This document shows, piece by piece, positions 39,434 to 51,515 of a stretch of 64,000 nt of DNA (position 1 is the stretch's first letter; every line of letters begins with the position of its first letter). The DNA comes from Ceratothoa steindachneri (Eukaryota > Arthropoda > Malacostraca > Isopoda > Cymothoidae): NCBI GenBank assembly GCA_963969495.1, contig OZ018337.1, positions 86,588,777 to 86,652,776 on the forward strand, in the 5' to 3' direction. Made by a program: the position numbers and the translations under genes. Below the pieces are notes generated by a model. That model ran no database searches. It saw only the letters and a program-made list of their open reading frames with translations, and was not told the origin of the DNA.

Positions 39434-42400
39434 CTGGTTGTGATATAATTAATTAAATCAATTTTTAATTGAAAATCTTAATTTAGTAGCAAATTGCAAT
39501 CGTATCTTATATTCGCAATGTGAAGATGTTGGAGAGTATTAAATAAAAAAATTATTACTGCGATTTTTGCAAACGCTTACAGAGAAAGACCAAACATGTT
39601 TTTTTACAGAATTAATCAAATAAAATTTAATTGTATATTTAGAAATTCAAGATATGAACTACCTACGGGAAATAGAAAAATCAGATTAAAATCAATTTCC
39701 CATTTATTATGTAGGCCTCAGACATGTGTTTAAGTGCAAACGTGCAAAAGTTGTAGTCAATACATATTTGATTATCCACACACTTTACAATATGGATGAA
39801 TTGGAACTGTTTTTGAATGCTGTTTATTACAGTCATGGGATTTCTTACAAAGCATTGCTACGGACATCTTTCTCTCTTTCAGACACATTGTCATGAAGGG
39901 AATTGTTTCAAATCACATTTCTTACTTCTCTTTTCCATTATTTTGCCTGTGAAAACTCGTCCCTTCTTTCAGAAGAATAGTTTACACTTGGGGAAAAGCA
40001 AAAGAGCTCATATCTATTTATCATCAACTTAGATTTATTTATGTAAATGAATTCACTAAAGCACCGAAGGACGCCTCGTGAAAGATGAAAAACAAGTCTA
40101 CCAAAACTTACCCACGGCGTTTTTAAATTGTTCACGATGGCTTGAAAGGAAACGCAATTTGAACCCTGTTAAGAGCTCCAAGGAAAGTCACGCGGGCAAA
40201 TTAATGGTGTCAGGGCTTTTACACATCTCTACCTCTCAATATCAATCCCTCTATTTCCCTATTTTAGTCTCAATATATTACCTAGCATAGGTTATCTAAC
40301 CCTATAATTTCAATCTCAACTTTTCATTTACAACTTTTCTCGAGTAATTTGGCATAGGTTTTGATGCTACAATGCGTCCCTTGAAAAGCTTCCTTTAGAC
40401 TGCTTCAGTACTTTTACATTTGCCTTTTTCATGATCTCCAATAAATTTACCAGCTCAAGAACCCTAATCATTGTGGAGGAAACTGCGAGTAATTTTGCTT
40501 CTAATCAACGCTGTTTAAAGATCATATTTCTTCAGCATTTAACATAAATTTCGTCCCCAAAGCCAATCTTTAATTCAATTGATCGCTGTAAACAAGAAAA
40601 TAATCTGGGAAGAATTAATGCTGCCTGAGATTAATTTTAGTAAAAGTACAGGGGAACCCTCTTACTCCCTAAAGCTTTTATTAGCCTTTCTCAATTCGGT
40701 TTTTTTTAACGCACCTAAAACAAATTCTGAAAAACCTAAGTGTACACATAAAGTAAAATATATTTATCGAAGAAGACGAGCGAAATAATTAGAAGGATTT
40801 CAATAAACTGTGGATCAGAAAAGAAGATATATAAGAATCGATTGATACACTCCGTTACGCGGAAGTGTTAGAAAGATGCTAGGACACACTTTCCTTGGCA
40901 ATGTCGATGCCGGCCAGCAGAAGGCTTGATACATCATCATATTTTTCCATATACTAACCGCACCAAATAATGCCATATACTGTATTTGGATAGAAATTTT
41001 AATTCTTTTATAAATGTAGTTATAAACTTCGATGTGATTTTGATGCCTTTCCTTCAGAAGCTAAAAAGAGAGTGATAACGCGTAGAAAGAGGACGAGATA
41101 GGTAATTGACAGGGACTCGGCCTCTACAAATACATGATATTAGGCATTGCTGATAGCACTAATTAGATAAGCATTTGACTTATATTTACCTACAAAGGAA
41201 TTGGTTTACATAAATACAATTTTTCTTCAATATTTAATCAACTCTACCTAAAGACATACGTCTGCAAACATTAGTCATGTGATAATTTTCCTTGTGCTTC
41301 AGACAAATTTAGTTAACTTCAATAATGTTATTCGTTTTATAAATACTCGACTAGGTTTGGATAACTGCTGCTAGGCTTTGCTGTGACGTGTTGCTAGGTA
41401 ATATAACATTTTTATTATTTTTTTTTATTAATTATATATTTCTAAGCCAAAATATATTTCTTTAAAGATCTGAAATTAAATTAATGCACACTTTTTATTT
41501 TTATCTGCCTAATAATAATACTAATACGAATTACATATTACCGTAGCTTATTTCTTCCCAAATCACTAGCTAAATATACATAATACCTGACAATTTTTAC
41601 CATTATCTTAATGCCTCCAATTTAAAGTTAATTATAGTTAAGTTAATTATGTTGACACTGGCAACAACAGCCATCGTCGGATATTGCACCCAAAAAGACC
41701 CATTTGCCATATTTATTTATTTCTGTAACTTAGGGAGACAAATTCATGGTAAGAACGAATATAAATGTCCCAAACAATAAAATTCCATACTTTAGGTTTC
41801 TGCCGTGTAATTAATTAAAGCAATTTGGATCATTGTCTCACGTCACTTGTAATTTCCAAGCAATTATTCTTTTTTCAATGTTTTTAATATTTGTGAGTTG
41901 TTACGAGCTATTTATAAGATTTAATGGTACTATTTGCTGGTACTAGCGAGTAGTTCTAAGAGTTATGGCTGTTTTCTTGAACTAGAGAGTTTAAGGGTTA
42001 GAGGAGGCCTAGTGGTACCAAAAATAGTTCGTAGCGAGTAACAACGCAACAGAGTCTGTGTCGTCGGGATACAATTCCCATTACCTCAAACTAATCGATC
42101 ATCTCGCAACTTAAAGGCAACCCTTTAGGTGAGCCATATAGACCATCTTCTTTCGCACTTGCCACGATACATTCTCCCTCTTTCCTGTCCTTTTTTAAGG
42201 TATCGTAATATTTCTGTGAAGGAATAAGAGGACACCCTTATCTTTGAAGCCATTTCACACAGGTATGTTAGTTACCTCAAAAGAGCGTCCTCTGTGTGAT
42301 ATTGTAACTCTTAAATCCTTCTTTGCCCTGGATTTGCAATTAACCTTAAAAAGTTCTCCTCCTTTCTTATTATTTCTCTCCCAGACTTTTTTTCGCATTC

Positions 42401-45400
42401 ACTTTCTGTCTTTTTGTTATGTTGTTTTTTAACACTTTATTCCAGTGATGCTATGAGTGATTATTAAAATATAAAAACAGCATTTAATAACCAAAAAAAT
42501 CCGTAAATTTAATAACTTTGATTTTGGAAGAAAATGATGAAAACATTTGTTTGCAATTCTGCCTCAAATGTTTTTTTTCAAACAGTCTCATGAAATTTGC
42601 ATTTCATTTTTCTTGGAATGTGACGGAATTCGGTTTCTGAAAGTATCATGTTCTCTTTTAGCCATTAATCCTGTAGTTCCGAGCTACTTATATATTTTAT
42701 TTGCTAGTGAGTCTAATTTAGGCAACACTTTATCTCCTTTAGAATTTTAAATAATATAATAAATAAAATAATTAGCTTTTTCCGCCACACTCACCAGTTG
42801 AAGTTAGCCGACGCGTCAAGTTCTCAGGCTCATTACTTGCTTCATGATGCAATTCAAAACAGGGCCCTCATTCCAGGGTGATGAACGAGCGCCTTATTCA
42901 AGGTAATGTGTGACTAATTACACTTGCGAGCATTGTTTTAAAAGTCCCAATGCCCAAGAAACTGTTTGAGAAAGATTGAAGTCTGACAACGAACAATATT
43001 CGGATAATCTCCATTAATTTAATGTTCCAAGAAAGAGAAGAACTTAAGAACGTAGAATAAATACCATTGAACTCAACTCATTATGAAAGCACTTTGCTAG
43101 ATTTATTAAATTGATATTTGGTCACATAAGAATATACTTTAACAACATACGTTAAAATGCCATAAGTGTTCTAAGTAATGGCATTTTAGAAGAACGCCCC
43201 AGAATCTTCATAGTGTTATTTAATTTTTTTTATGTTTTATGCAAGGTGAATTAATGTGTAACGATGCCCGAAATGCAAGGTGAAGTTGGACTGAACGAGG
43301 AACCTCGCTATGAGCCCCTTGAGGACCAACGAAATCTTGATATTAGGCAAACATTTTAACTACTGAAATAATATGCCATGTAGTAGCAATGAACTAATGT
43401 AGAATAAAGCTAAATACTTTTATATAATGTTAACTCACAATTTACATCTATTAAGAAAAACATGAGTATAAGAAGGCAAGCGAATATTTGGAGTTTCCCA
43501 CGCGAATGCAAAAACATACACACGCGTGGAAACAGCTGCAAGGCAAAAGGTCTCAATACAAGAAACGAGGCAGCCAGAAAGGAGTTGAGTTTAATCAGTT
43601 AACGTTGACGTGGACCTGCAAAACGAAAAAATCCACTTTGAAATCAATTCAGGCAAGGATGCGGCCAAATATGTCTATATTGAAACACATACACTTTGAC
43701 TCCGCGAAGCAGTCTCAACAAAAGAAACACACAAACATACCTTAACCTGTGAGGCTCCGCCTCGCGCTCTGATTAAGGATGGCTACGTCACGCCCCTTTA
43801 ATGGAGGTTCGTATAAATAAGATAGGCAGCGAATTCCAAAAGATATATCTAAGAATACTATTATTAGAAGGAGACATTCAATCTTCTTGATATCGAATAC
43901 ACAATAATATTATTGGCGTAATAAGTCCGTAACTCGTCCTTAAATTTGTCCGGTTTTAGCCTCAATTATCTAACGTAGAGTGGAAATTACAACAAAACTG
44001 CGTAATAGTCGAAGATCTCGCGTTCCCCAAATAAGGTAAAACTAAGCCAAGAATAAAGCCTACAAAACACCATTTTCCTTTCAAGAATTTTCTTTAACCT
44101 AGTGAGAACCAAGTTAACTTTCGAACCCAGCCTATAAACTGATTTCCCGTAAGAGCTTTGTGAGTCAGAGCAAACTCGACGGTGAGATCTCAAACACCTT
44201 CATCTGACACCCCTTTACAGGTAAGCCAATCTCAGCTCCAGTTGTTCATCTTCTAAACTAGTACTCGCAGGGCATCTCATCCACTAAGCAGCCTATTATA
44301 AACATAGTGACCACTATAAACAGATAACCCTCTCACGAAATAAACCTTGAATAAATGCTTAGGTCTTTCTAAGCTACAACTTTTAGTTTAGAGAACATCC
44401 GATCTCCTAGTTAGACACTGATCACGAAAGGTGAATATGGCTTCGTGTCATTGGCTGCAAAAGGTCTGTGAGCCGTTTCTGATAAGGCCACTTACTGGAG
44501 AGGAAAAGTAGGGATTTTACTTTAATATGTAAATAGCACAGAAAACAATGGCTTGATCGCAAACAAAAACTCATTAATGCTCTTAGACATCGTTTAATAA
44601 TAAAGAATGCTTTGCTTTGCTTTTGTGTGATGTGAGGGTGTTAGCTATTGTGAGCCTACTCTATAATAAGCAACTAAAGCCTGAAAACTAATTTGGCTAA
44701 CGCAAACAATGTTTAATAAACGAGCATAAATGATGCTAAATGGGATGAGGAAAATTTGAAAAGGAAAATTAATGCGGTGACTTTGAAGTTCTTCCTCAAC
44801 TTTCATACTTACCTGCTTTGCACCATCTTTATTTAATATATTCAATGTATCCTTATACTATTCTTTAAATGGGAAAGTTTACTTTGATATGTAGGAAGTA
44901 AAAGAGAATATCAAATCATATATTTCATAAAAACCGAATGCATTAGTTAATAAATGGATATACTGCTTAAAAATTCCTGCTAAAGCATTTTCATTAGTGA
45001 TAGTGTCTATTTTACTGCTTAAATGTATTTTCTTATCATTATACATAAATAGGTTACCATTTTTTGTAAATTGCCTTAAATTCTTAAAAACTAAAGGGTA
45101 ATTATAATTTAAAATTTGGGTAATCTAATCATAAGCACCAATATTTTATTCACATGAAGAAATTCAGGACTCAAATACTAACAAGGAATTATTTTACTCA
45201 ACCACTTCCCTGGAGCTTCTGAAGGTCGACGACATCGTTTGATTCCTCAAATTATCACCAGGTTTATTTTATAATCCTTCAGGTGTAATAGTAATATAAT
45301 ATTTTCATTTGGAAGAAGATTTGTGTAATTCAGTTATAAAGTGATTCAAATAACTGCCACATTTGCGAGTTTGAAAGAAAGAAGAGTCAGAAAGTCTATA

Positions 45401-45555
45401 TTTCCTTCCACTCCATATCTTAATGAAAAATCCTGAAAAGTAGATAAATTTAAGTTATTTTCTAACTTTCAGCCTTGCACGAGTGAACGTAAGGGTTATT
45501 CCTCGCAAGAACACCAAATAATCTTATTCTTTATCTCTCACTGGGGTTCATAAAA
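39434..45555. other. Long AT-rich stretch without recognised genes
   Basis: About 6.1 kb. Short frames at 39817, 40078, 40579, 42244, 42547 and 43488 have no motifs. 43488-43745 is basic and Gln/Lys-rich but unmatched. 43740-43830 is locally GC-richer and holds GTATAAATAA. A possible tRNA-derived SINE head lies at 42000-42078 (listed separately). Confidence 0.4.
42000..42078 (+). repeat. Possible tRNA-derived SINE head
   Basis: GGCCTAGTGGTA at 42006-42017 resembles a pol III A box (TRGYNNARNNG). CGGGATACAATTCCC at 42065-42079, about 50 bases on, resembles a degraded B box (GGTTCGANTCC). No tail or second copy was found, so the call is weak. Confidence 0.22.
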
Positions 45556-45560
45556 TTCAT
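45556..45560. repeat. Target-site duplication of LTR 2, left
   Basis: TTCAT, identical to 46771-46775. Confidence 0.83.
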
Positions 45561-45917
45561 TGTAGAGAGTTCCACTAAAATAGTAGTATTTCCCCATCTC
45601 CTAAGATATTACTTAGGGAGAGAAAGCGAGCCGTTACTCCCCGGATCACTAAGAAATTCACACCGAGGCATGACTCTGAAATTAAAGACCACGTCACCGC
45701 CATCTTAATCTTCCCGCTTCCCTCGGCTCAGGAGATTACTCATTTATTTTGTATGTTTGCCTCGAACAACTTTTATAACTCCAGCCGCTGGTCCTTCCGT
45801 CAGACCCGCTGATCACGGCCTCGTACACTTTCCCATAAGGACATGCTGGGTTGTCTCGGCAAAGAATGTGGGTTCGAGAAGGCCTCTCTTTCTCTTCCTG
45901 TTTTGGAGAAATCCGGG

Positions 45918-45926
45918 TATATATAT
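45918..45926 (+). promoter_or_regulatory. TATA box of LTR 2
   Basis: TATATATAT after CCGGG and before GCACC, a classic GC-flanked TATA context at the place expected for the U3 promoter. Confidence 0.5.
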
Positions 45927-46089
45927 GCACCTTCCCAAGGATTACCCACAGACTCGGTTAGACGACGCTTCCCCGAAAAGAGTTCGATTCAACGACGCTC
46001 TCTCCCGAGAAGTGTTTAGTGACGGTCGCAGGCAACGAAAGAGCTGGACATCTCACTCGTATCTTCGGGTCAGGGAGACGAGTCTCTTG

Positions 46090-46385
46090 AGGCAATGTCA
46101 GCCTTTCTCAACCGCCTTCGGATCAAGGATTGGAGGAACCATCCTCCGAAGTTCTTCTGGTGACTTCATGAGGAGAAGAGGCCCAATAGCTCGATCGATC
46201 CGAGTTTGGAGAAGTCATCTCCCCCCCTCTTAGAATTTTGACCAGTGACCTCTTGAGGACAAAAGGGTCCAATAGCTCACTCGATCCGAGTTTGGAAAGG
46301 TCACCTCCCCAATCGAAGTTCGTCCAGGGACTTGTTAAGGAAAAGAGGACCGCATCTCGCTAAATCCGAGTTGGATAAAATAGCA
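46090..46385 (+). repeat. Tandem array inside LTR 2
   Basis: Units of about 84 bp share AGGACAAAAGGGTCC/AGGAGAAGAGGCCC-like, CAATAGCTC, CGATCCGAGTTTGGA and CCTCC words. The two best units begin at about 46160 and 46244. A third, weaker unit begins at about 46325. Confidence 0.72.
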
Positions 46386-46770
46386 CCACCCTCTTCGGGT
46401 TTTCAGCTACACTCGTGAGTAATCAAGGTCACCAAGATCTTCCCCTAAGTTCTCCCTGCCTTACTCTCGAGGTTCGAAGGAACTATATCGCTCACTACCC
46501 TAAATCTCTCTTTATATCCATTTAATACCCTTGTTTACCAATTATTATTCGGAACCCAATTCCCTCTTATTAATCTACCTATATTTAAACCTCTATTTAT
46601 TTTGAGCCTTTTATTTAGTGTGTATTAAAATATATTTTTGTCGTTTTGTTTGGAATATTCCTTGGTTACGCAGCTGCAGCTATCTATGCAAATCGCATTC
46701 TTAAAACAATAACAGTTGTTCCTTAGAGCCAGTGTGCGTATATTCCCGTATACTTGGCCATACTTGGACA

Positions 46771-46775
46771 TTCAT
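46771..46775. repeat. Target-site duplication of LTR 2, right
   Basis: TTCAT, identical to 45556-45560. Confidence 0.83.
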
Positions 46776-47920
46776 ATCTATGTATATATATGTAAACGAT
46801 GTCCTTCTGTCTTTCTCTTGCTTCTGAAGAAAAAACCTCTTCGATTATATTAATCGTTTTAAATTGTTTCCTTATTCGAAGGAAAATTTAATTTCTAAAA
46901 TTCCATCAAGACTACAGGTGATTTTTTACAAGAAACAAATTCTCCAGTTTCAATCAATAGCCGTACTTTGACATTCAGCTTTTCTTTCCTTTCTAAAATA
47001 TTGATGGAAAACAGGACATGAGAATATTAACTAAATCACACATAAAACAGAGATCAGGTAATAGAGAGAAGAAAGTGAAAATATTTCACATGTTAAAATG
47101 GAACTTGGTGATAGAATAGCCTGTTAAAGGAGAAGGAAATTTTCTTTTCACTCAAGAATAATTCCAGTCCATGATATACTTAAAGTTATCAGAATAAACT
47201 TGAATATTTTACCACTTATTTTATTGATATTGGTAGGGAAAAGAATAATAAAAGAACGATGATATTTACGTAAAATTACCATGCTCTCTTTTTAAAAGAG
47301 GTCTCCGGGATTAGGAATAATAATTGGCATCTCTTGACGACTCTAATAAAATATTGATGTCTAATTTTCTGTATAATTTTATGAAATTATTTGGTAAATT
47401 CCTTCTATTAAACCAGAAAATCATGCCGATAAAAGCTTGATAATTCTATAGATATGCATAAACAGAGAGATGAACAAGAAACTCTTAGATGGATGCAATT
47501 CTGTTCTGAAAGGTTTCCAAATTGTTTATAAATTATTATTAGCCACTTTCCTCTTATTGCAAGCTTTTACCCCCATTTTTTTCTTTAGAAATTCTTTTCA
47601 ATTCCCTCACTCAAAGTATGTAGTGTGGAATGTTTTCTGTTAATATCCTCTATATTCAGTAGTGTTTCTATAATTTAGAGTTCTAGTTTACGTTTAATTC
47701 CATCTAATCTTTTCATTTTTTTATCAATCAGTCAAAAGACGATTTTCTGATCTATCATCAATGAGAATGAAAAATTGAAATTGATGCTGAATTGAAAATT
47801 GCGATTCAAAAAGGATTTTTGGCCAAAGGACTTTGAGATCGTAGCAAGATGGTTGACCTTACGACCTAAAAATTATTTAATAGTCTGTGGAGTAACCTTT
47901 GGAGGTTGATTGCACTTATA
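46776..47920. other. AT-rich non-coding stretch
   Basis: No gene or large repeat recognised. Confidence 0.4.
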
Positions 47921-48245
47921 TCATACGAAAGAGAATGTAAAAAAACATAAGGGTTACAAATTTCGTTAGAATCGCCCAAATAGTTATGATGTTATTGCCA
48001 AATAATTCCCCGGCTAACTTGAGAGGACTTTTGCAATTAAATCTTTCGAAAGAGAAGGTAAAAAAACAAAAAGGTTTCAAATTTCGTAAGAATCGCCACA
48101 ATAGTGAGGATCTTATTGCCAAAATCTAATAATTGCCGGGCTAACCTTAAGAGTACCTTGACATTTATATCATTAGAAATAGAATGTAAAACAACATAAG
48201 TCTTTTACATTTCCTTAGAATCGGTAGAATCGTTATAATGCCCCT
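47905..48245. repeat. Tandem repeat R2, three units of about 121-130 bp
   Basis: The core TTTCGTTAGAATCGCC recurs at 47961, 48082 (TTTCGTAAGAATCGCC) and about 48210 (TTCCTTAGAATCGG). Between cores are TTATTGCCAAA, CCGGGCTAAC-like and GAAAGAGAATGTAAAA-like words. A lone related unit is at 52836-52895. Confidence 0.8.
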
Positions 48246-50026
48246 CCTTCCCCCAAAAAACCATTGACCGACCGACTACCAACTGATTTAGTGAGATATA
48301 GACTCGCACGCGACTAATAATGTCAAGCAATGACATTTCCCCTTTTTCTCTTATCTTATGGATCTTTCAGATCTGTCTAACTTAAATCAATGATTCCATT
48401 CACGATGATCTTATGAAAGTGTTGGATTGCGCGAGTGAGGAATTCCATGCAGCACCTACCGGGGAAATAGGGCAAGCGTGATACATTAGTCATTAATTTG
48501 ACAGGTGATGTCCTGATGCTAAAATAGGAGGAGGGAAATAATAGTGCTCTATTTTGGTTTGTGGATAAATTGGATTCATTTATTTACTATTTTTTGCAAT
48601 TTAAGATGGAGTTGCAATTTAAAGGTAATGTAAAAGGTGAGCGATAGAGAGAGATTATGAAGAAAGCGACATGTGTGTATGCGTATGTGTGTATGTAAAC
48701 TTTATTTATAATATAAAATCTCTAAAAAGCCCACTTCTTAAATTGTGGTCAGTTCTTTTGACGTTTTCAGCCCTTGAATCTTGGGTTTATAATTCAATCA
48801 GGCGAAACGTCTCACTCCTTTTCATCTAGCCGTTAATTAATTTTTGCTCCTTTGATATTTTCTGTTTCTCTTCGCTCTCTTTCACATTTATTCAGCGCCC
48901 GCTGTATCAATACATATCAATACTTCCTCCAGGCTTTTAAAGAAATGCTTTTTAATAAAGGTGTCTTCCAGTGATCCCTCAGGCACTTACACTTTATGAA
49001 ACATATTGAACACTGTTCCACATTATAAAATGTCACTTTCGCATACCTGATCGTGTATCTACACTTGAGGCATCATTAGGCCATTTAGAAAAGAGCTAAG
49101 AAGCCTTCGATCGGTGACAAGTCGACTTTTTCGAGGGAGAATCGAACGAAAGTGATTTGGATTTTCTCAAATTTCTTAATCTTTTTTATTATCGAATGCA
49201 CCGGAGGCTAAATTATTCAGAACTCTACCTTTCGCTAGTTCTAGAGTAGAGGTGGGGAATTATTCTCGAGATAATTTCTAATACTTATAAACAAAATGTG
49301 AAAGGATTTCTAGAAGTATATTTAATAATTTTCTACTTTGCTTTGCTCATCATCATCTTGAAAGTAATAAAGGTATCAATTCGAATATAGAAAATGGCAT
49401 CCTTTGTGTTTGGAGAACTTTCTCGGAAGTTTGGGTAAGTAAATTTCTAGACTAATGCAATTTTTTAAGCTGATTTCGAGTATGAATTCTTTTTTATTTG
49501 TAATTATTATATTTCGAAGTTATATTAAATAAGGTTAGCTTAGATTAACTTCTTATGATAAAAATAAATTCGTAACACTAATTTGATATTAGTTTTAACC
49601 GATTTTATGATAGTCTATTTGTTTTGCTTAAACTCCAAAATGCAGGGCAGATTCTTCTTAAATATGTCTTTATTTCTTTATTCGCTATGCCATAGAAATG
49701 CACACAAATACGAATCTAAAATTAAACGTTGAGTCACACAGAGGCAAGTAATTGCTACATTCCATGGCCGTACATTAATTAGTATACACTTATTCTTAGG
49801 AAGTGTAATTTTGCCATCTTTTTCATTTATGCGTAGATAATCGCAGCTATCTTCGATAACGGAATCAATTCACCCCCAGACCCCGTTGCTTATGTGACTG
49901 AAATTGACTGGTTGCAGCATTGAAACTAAAGCTTTTATTTTTTTGTTTTAAATAGAAGACGTTTTCATTTGAACTGAAGCTTAAGTTAACAGTTGGTAGA
50001 AATACGTCTAAGATTAAGGTGTAATA
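48246..50026. other. AT-rich non-coding stretch
   Basis: Holds a short TG-rich microsatellite at about 48672-48696. No gene recognised. Confidence 0.4.
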
Positions 50027-50031
50027 ATAAT
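50027..50031. repeat. Target-site duplication of LTR 3, left
   Basis: ATAAT, identical to 51511-51515. Confidence 0.83.
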
Positions 50032-50605
50032 TGTCGTAGAATTCTTTCTGATAAAAACCCTACTTACCTGACACCACTTTTATTTAGTGTCGTAGAATGC
50101 CCCCCCTTTTTTTGTTCTATTCTAAGAGTGCTAAGAGTGTCTAATATATTGATATTATAAGAATATCTTAAAGAACAGAGCCGTTACCAAACACGTAAGG
50201 ATATAAAAGAAACGCCCACTAATTCATAAAATAAACTTATATTTTATCTTTAACCATTGAATACACAACCTTTATACATTAACTACAGCAATACTCTAAA
50301 TATTATTATAAACAAGAATTAATTAAATTAGTTTACCCTCCAAAGTTTGGTTAACGTTTTCTCTACACAAAACAATAATATAAGAATTAGGCTTACGGAC
50401 TCATATGGAGTTTAAAGGGCCTCAGAAATGTTATTGACTCACGACGCGTGCCGTGTGTCCAGTTGTAGATGGGAGAAATTCCACGGTCGTTTTGGCGAGG
50501 GTAGCAGCTGGGGGGTCCACACGTTCTTCCGGGGGGGGGGGGGGGGGAAAGGATTCTTGAAGGACCAGAACCAATACGTTTCTTTATGCAACACCTAGGC
50601 AGTCG

Positions 50606-51085
50606 TGGTCTCTCTGGCGAGAGTGAGTCAAATTTGTTTCATAAATCAAGTTAACTTGGAGTGCGGTGTGATCACCGAGTAACGAGCTCGAGGAGGAGCT
50701 TTTCTCCTTCATTACTTATTTTCTTATGGACGAGGGCTGAACTCGGGGATGGTCTTCTTCACGGGCGAGGATAACGGAGGGGGGTTTCTCTGGCGAGAAT
50801 AAGTTACTTAAAGTTTGGTGTGGCCACCGAATAACGGGCTCGAGGGGGAGCCTTTTCCTTCTTCTTCTTAATTCCTCAAATACGAGGAATACCCCTGGTG
50901 TTTAAGGTGCACCAGGATATGAGGAGTCTCTCTGGCGAGAGTAAGTCGAACTTACCAAAGTTTCCTTATCGTTTGGTTTGATAACCAGGGACTTAGCTCA
51001 AGGATGAGCTTTTTCTTAGCCCCTTAAGGTAGGTAGCCCTGCCTCTCTTGTAGGGTACTTCTTGGTCTGGCGAGCCAAGTACACT
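50606..51085 (-). repeat. Tandem array of structured units inside LTR 3
   Basis: Three units open with CTCTGGCGAGA (about 50608, 50788, 50928) and a partial fourth with TCTGGCGAG (about 51064). Within each full unit three short hairpins follow in the same order: a stem around loop TGGC, a 4-bp stem around TGAT/TGGC, and a 5-bp stem around a 6-base purine-rich loop. Stem bases differ between units on both strands together, so pairing is kept. Details are in the findings. Confidence 0.78.
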
Positions 51086-51177
51086 ACCTCTCCAGTCTCG
51101 GTAGCTCGGTTGTGAATCCGAGGACTTCGTCACCTAGAGACTGACGTATACTACCGCGATTTTCCTCAGAGTTCCTC

Positions 51178-51186
51178 ATTTATACC
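51178..51186 (-). promoter_or_regulatory. TATA box of LTR 3
   Basis: The minus strand reads GGTATAAAT in GC-rich surroundings, about 325 nt from the inferred LTR 5' end. A TCAGT initiator-like word follows about 40 nt downstream on the same strand. Confidence 0.5.
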
Positions 51187-51510
51187 TAGCTCCCCCACTG
51201 GGGGATTGGTAAGGGGGAGAGGGGCTTGAGGACGCCCCCAGGAGAGTTCTTTTTCCAAACGGTCTTTCCCACGAAGTCAAACATCGGCTCCTCGTTAGCC
51301 ATCGAGATTGGGAGAAACCCGTCTCCAATTTCTTGTTCGACGTGAAACTGGATCTCACTCTCCTAGGGGAGATCTTACCTTTTTGACCTTTAGGGTCTTT
51401 CATGGCACCAAGTGGTGCCACGTTGTGGTTACGCTTTAGACTCGCCGATGCCTGGGACTGCATCACGAGTGAACGGGATGGGAGGGGGGGTAAGTGAGCC
51501 TTCCCCTACA

Positions 51511-51515
51511 ATAAT
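51511..51515. repeat. Target-site duplication of LTR 3, right
   Basis: ATAAT, identical to 50027-50031. Confidence 0.83.

Larger units (their letters stand above)
45561..46770 (+). mobile_element. Solo LTR 2 (1210 bp), target duplication TTCAT
   Basis: Starts TGTAGAGAG, ends CTTGGACA, and is flanked by perfect 5-bp repeats TTCAT (45556-45560 and 46771-46775). A TATA box lies 357 nt in, followed by a GC-richer part with a tandem array and an AT-rich tail. No gag/pol region or partner LTR is in range. A 158-codon frame, 45757-46233, runs across the TATA box and array and is not credible as a gene. Its sequence is not obviously alike to LTR 4; the shared features are architectural. Confidence 0.83.
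50032..51510 (-). mobile_element. Solo LTR 3 (1479 bp), target duplication ATAAT
   Basis: Starts TGTCGTAGAA, ends TTCCCCTACA, and is flanked by perfect 5-bp repeats ATAAT (50027-50031 and 51511-51515). The two ends are imperfect inverted repeats of each other. On the minus strand a TATA box (51186-51178) precedes a tandem array (51085-50610), then an AT-rich tail with AATAAA at 50084-50079, close to the end, a plausible poly(A) signal. A 96-codon minus frame (51466-51176) ends at the TATA box and lies in U3; I do not call it a gene. A 17-base G run is at 50531-50547. It is related to LTR 1. Confidence 0.85.

Noticed and set aside
43740..43830. GTATAAATAA in a locally GC-richer patch, as a possible promoter or LTR piece
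   Set aside because: No TG...CA ends, target duplication or downstream coding sequence could be found.
45757..46233. 158-codon plus-strand reading frame
   Set aside because: Lies entirely within solo LTR 2, crosses its TATA box and enters the tandem array. It has no protein motif; GC-richer LTR sequence simply has fewer stops.
51176..51466. 96-codon minus-strand reading frame
   Set aside because: Lies in the U3 part of solo LTR 3 and ends at the TATA box. No motif and no sign of translation.
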